Shown: positions 4,423-5,127 of the stretch, piece after piece
Layout: each line of letters opens with the position of its first letter
How positions within the stretch are numbered: position 1 is the first letter of the stretch
Assembly: GCA_021805485.1 (NCBI GenBank)
Contig: JAJZFF010000103.1
Coordinates: 1 to 5,127 of the forward strand
Source of the DNA: Pseudomonadota bacterium
GTDB taxonomy: Bacteria; Pseudomonadota; Alphaproteobacteria; Acetobacterales; Acetobacteraceae
Reading direction: 5' to 3'
DNA length: 5,127 nucleotides
Made by a program: the position numbers and the translations under genes
Notes under the pieces: model-generated
The model's database searches: none
Seen by the model: the letters and a program-made list of their open reading frames with translations, nothing else
What the model was told of the DNA's origin: nothing

Positions 4423-5127
4423 CAGGCGCCGACCAGCATCGGCCAGAGCGCCGCGCCGCCGGCGGCACAGACCTCGCGCCCGATCCGCTCCTGCCACAGC
4501 GCCTCGTGGCCGAACTCATCGCGCCACGACCATAGCCGCCGGGTCGCGAAGTGCAGCGGATGCTCCTGGGTGAAACCCATGGCGCCATGCACCTGATGCG
4601 CGGCCTCGGCCACGGCGCCCGCGGCCTCGCCGGCGCGCGCCTTGGCGACCGCGACGGCGAAGCCGAACCGCGCCGAGCGCCACGCCTGCGCCGCGAAATC
4701 CGCCGCCGCCGCGGCGGCGGCATAGTGGCCGGCGGCGATGGCGAGCATGTGCTGCACCGCCTGGAACTTGCCGATCGGCCGGCCGAACTGCTTGCGCTCG
4801 TTGGCATAGGTCAGGCCGTAATCCAGGCAGCGCTCCATCGCCCCGACCATCTGCTGGGCGCGGGCCAGCGCGCCGAGTTCGAGCAGGCCGCCCTCGGCCA
4901 GCGCCGGCGCCTTGCGCACCGCGTCGGCGGCCAGGGCGACGCCATCGAGATCGAGCGTGGCGCGCGGCTCCAGCGCGAGATTGCGCCGCTGCGCATTCCC
5001 CGCCGGCGCCCGCCCCAGCAGGGCGAGATGCGCCGCGCCGCCGGCATCGCGAGCATGCACCAGCACGTGCCCCGCCTGCTCGCCCCAGGGCACGCGGTGC
5101 AAGCGCCCGCGCAGGGTGAATCCGGTG
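4422..5127 (-). CDS. Acyl-CoA dehydrogenase, C-terminal part (5' end outside window)
   Basis: Predicted FAD-dependent flavoenzyme that would form an alpha,beta-double bond in an acyl-CoA thioester and pass electrons to electron-transferring flavoprotein. The window holds 234 residues up to TGA at 4424-4422; the frame is open at the right edge, starting at base 5126. The first residues (TGFTLRGRLHRVPWGEQAGHVLVHAR) belong to the central beta domain, and residues about 80-215 form the C-terminal helical domain. The FAD-contact motif RKQFGRPIGKFQAVQH (111-126) and the second signature HQVHGAMGFTQEHPLH (177-192) are intact. The classical catalytic Glu-Gly-Thr is not recognisable; RDEFG (202-206) sits at about that place, with Glu204 as the nearest acid. 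The domain contains seven alanines in a row (136-142), encoded by a perfect palindrome. Many such proteins work with a second dehydrogenase subunit, which could lie to the right of the window. The gene is the most upstream visible member of the operon. Confidence 0.92.
   Translation of the reverse strand, partial: TGFTLRGRLHRVPWGEQAGHVLVHARDAGGAAHLALLGRAPAGNAQRRNLALEPRATLDLDGVALAADAVRKAPALAEGGLLELGALARAQQMVGAMERCLDYGLTYANERKQFGRPIGKFQAVQHMLAIAAGHYAAAAAAADFAAQAWRSARFGFAVAVAKARAGEAAGAVAEAAHQVHGAMGFTQEHPLHFATRRLWSWRDEFGHEALWQERIGREVCAAGGAALWPMLVGA
4702..4721. repeat. 20-bp perfect palindrome inside the acyl-CoA dehydrogenase gene
   Basis: A GCC-repeat arm followed directly by its complementary GGC-repeat arm, self-complementary over 20 bases with no loop. 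On the coding strand it gives an alanine run by switching from GCC to GCG codons. It most likely reflects alanine codon composition rather than a regulatory site, but it could fold or cause sequencing and replication slippage. Confidence 0.5.

Noticed and set aside
4423..4497. Longer start for the CoA-transferase at 4497
   Set aside because: It would overlap the dehydrogenase gene by about 75 bases and add an arginine-rich tail absent from the family. ATG 4422 in the TGATG junction gives a standard N-terminus.
3394..4596. Long + strand open frame (400 codons) opposite the CoA-transferase gene
   Set aside because: It mirrors a gene with intact family motifs, and its translation has no family signature.

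Overview
This is a gene-dense, strongly GC-rich window. Third positions are dominated by G and C, GTG starts are used, and long spurious open frames appear on the opposite strand. Together with the protein types, this suggests a high-GC alphaproteobacterium, perhaps an Acetobacteraceae (Roseomonas-like) or related Rhodospirillales lineage. The taxonomic guess rests on general resemblance only and is not proven by the sequence.

Layout. At the left edge, on the + strand, is the 3' part of an NhaA-type Na+/H+ antiporter gene (1-663). Everything else is on the - strand and reads from right to left: a 5'-truncated acyl-CoA dehydrogenase (5126-4422), a class III CaiB/BaiF CoA-transferase (4422-3208), an NAD(P)H-dependent FMN reductase-like flavoprotein (3211-2621), an RraA/HMG-aldolase-like protein (2610-1960), a tyrosine-phosphatase-like protein (1950-1171) and a small OmpA-like lipoprotein (1087-677). 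The antiporter and lipoprotein genes converge, and both stop codons lie in opposite arms of one 8-bp inverted repeat.

The first five - strand genes look like one polycistronic unit. Their junctions are TGATG, ATGA, a 10-nt gap and a 9-nt gap, and at the last two the Shine-Dalgarno sequence overlaps the previous stop codon. The lipoprotein gene is set apart by an 83-nt gap with a plausible sigma70-type promoter and its own strong ribosome binding site, so it is probably not a functional part of the operon.

Working model (inference). The CoA-transferase activates an organic acid, the acyl-CoA dehydrogenase introduces a double bond, and the RraA-like protein may act as an aldolase, decarboxylase or isomerase-like enzyme on a hydroxy/oxo-acid. 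The flavoprotein would handle electrons or flavin, and the phosphatase has no obvious catabolic role. The substrate cannot be read from this window. I see no mobile elements, CRISPR arrays, tRNAs or rRNAs, and no stretch over 300 bases lacks a gene. The most interesting content is this unusual enzyme combination and the translational-coupling architecture at its junctions. I see no clear sign of a wholly new system.
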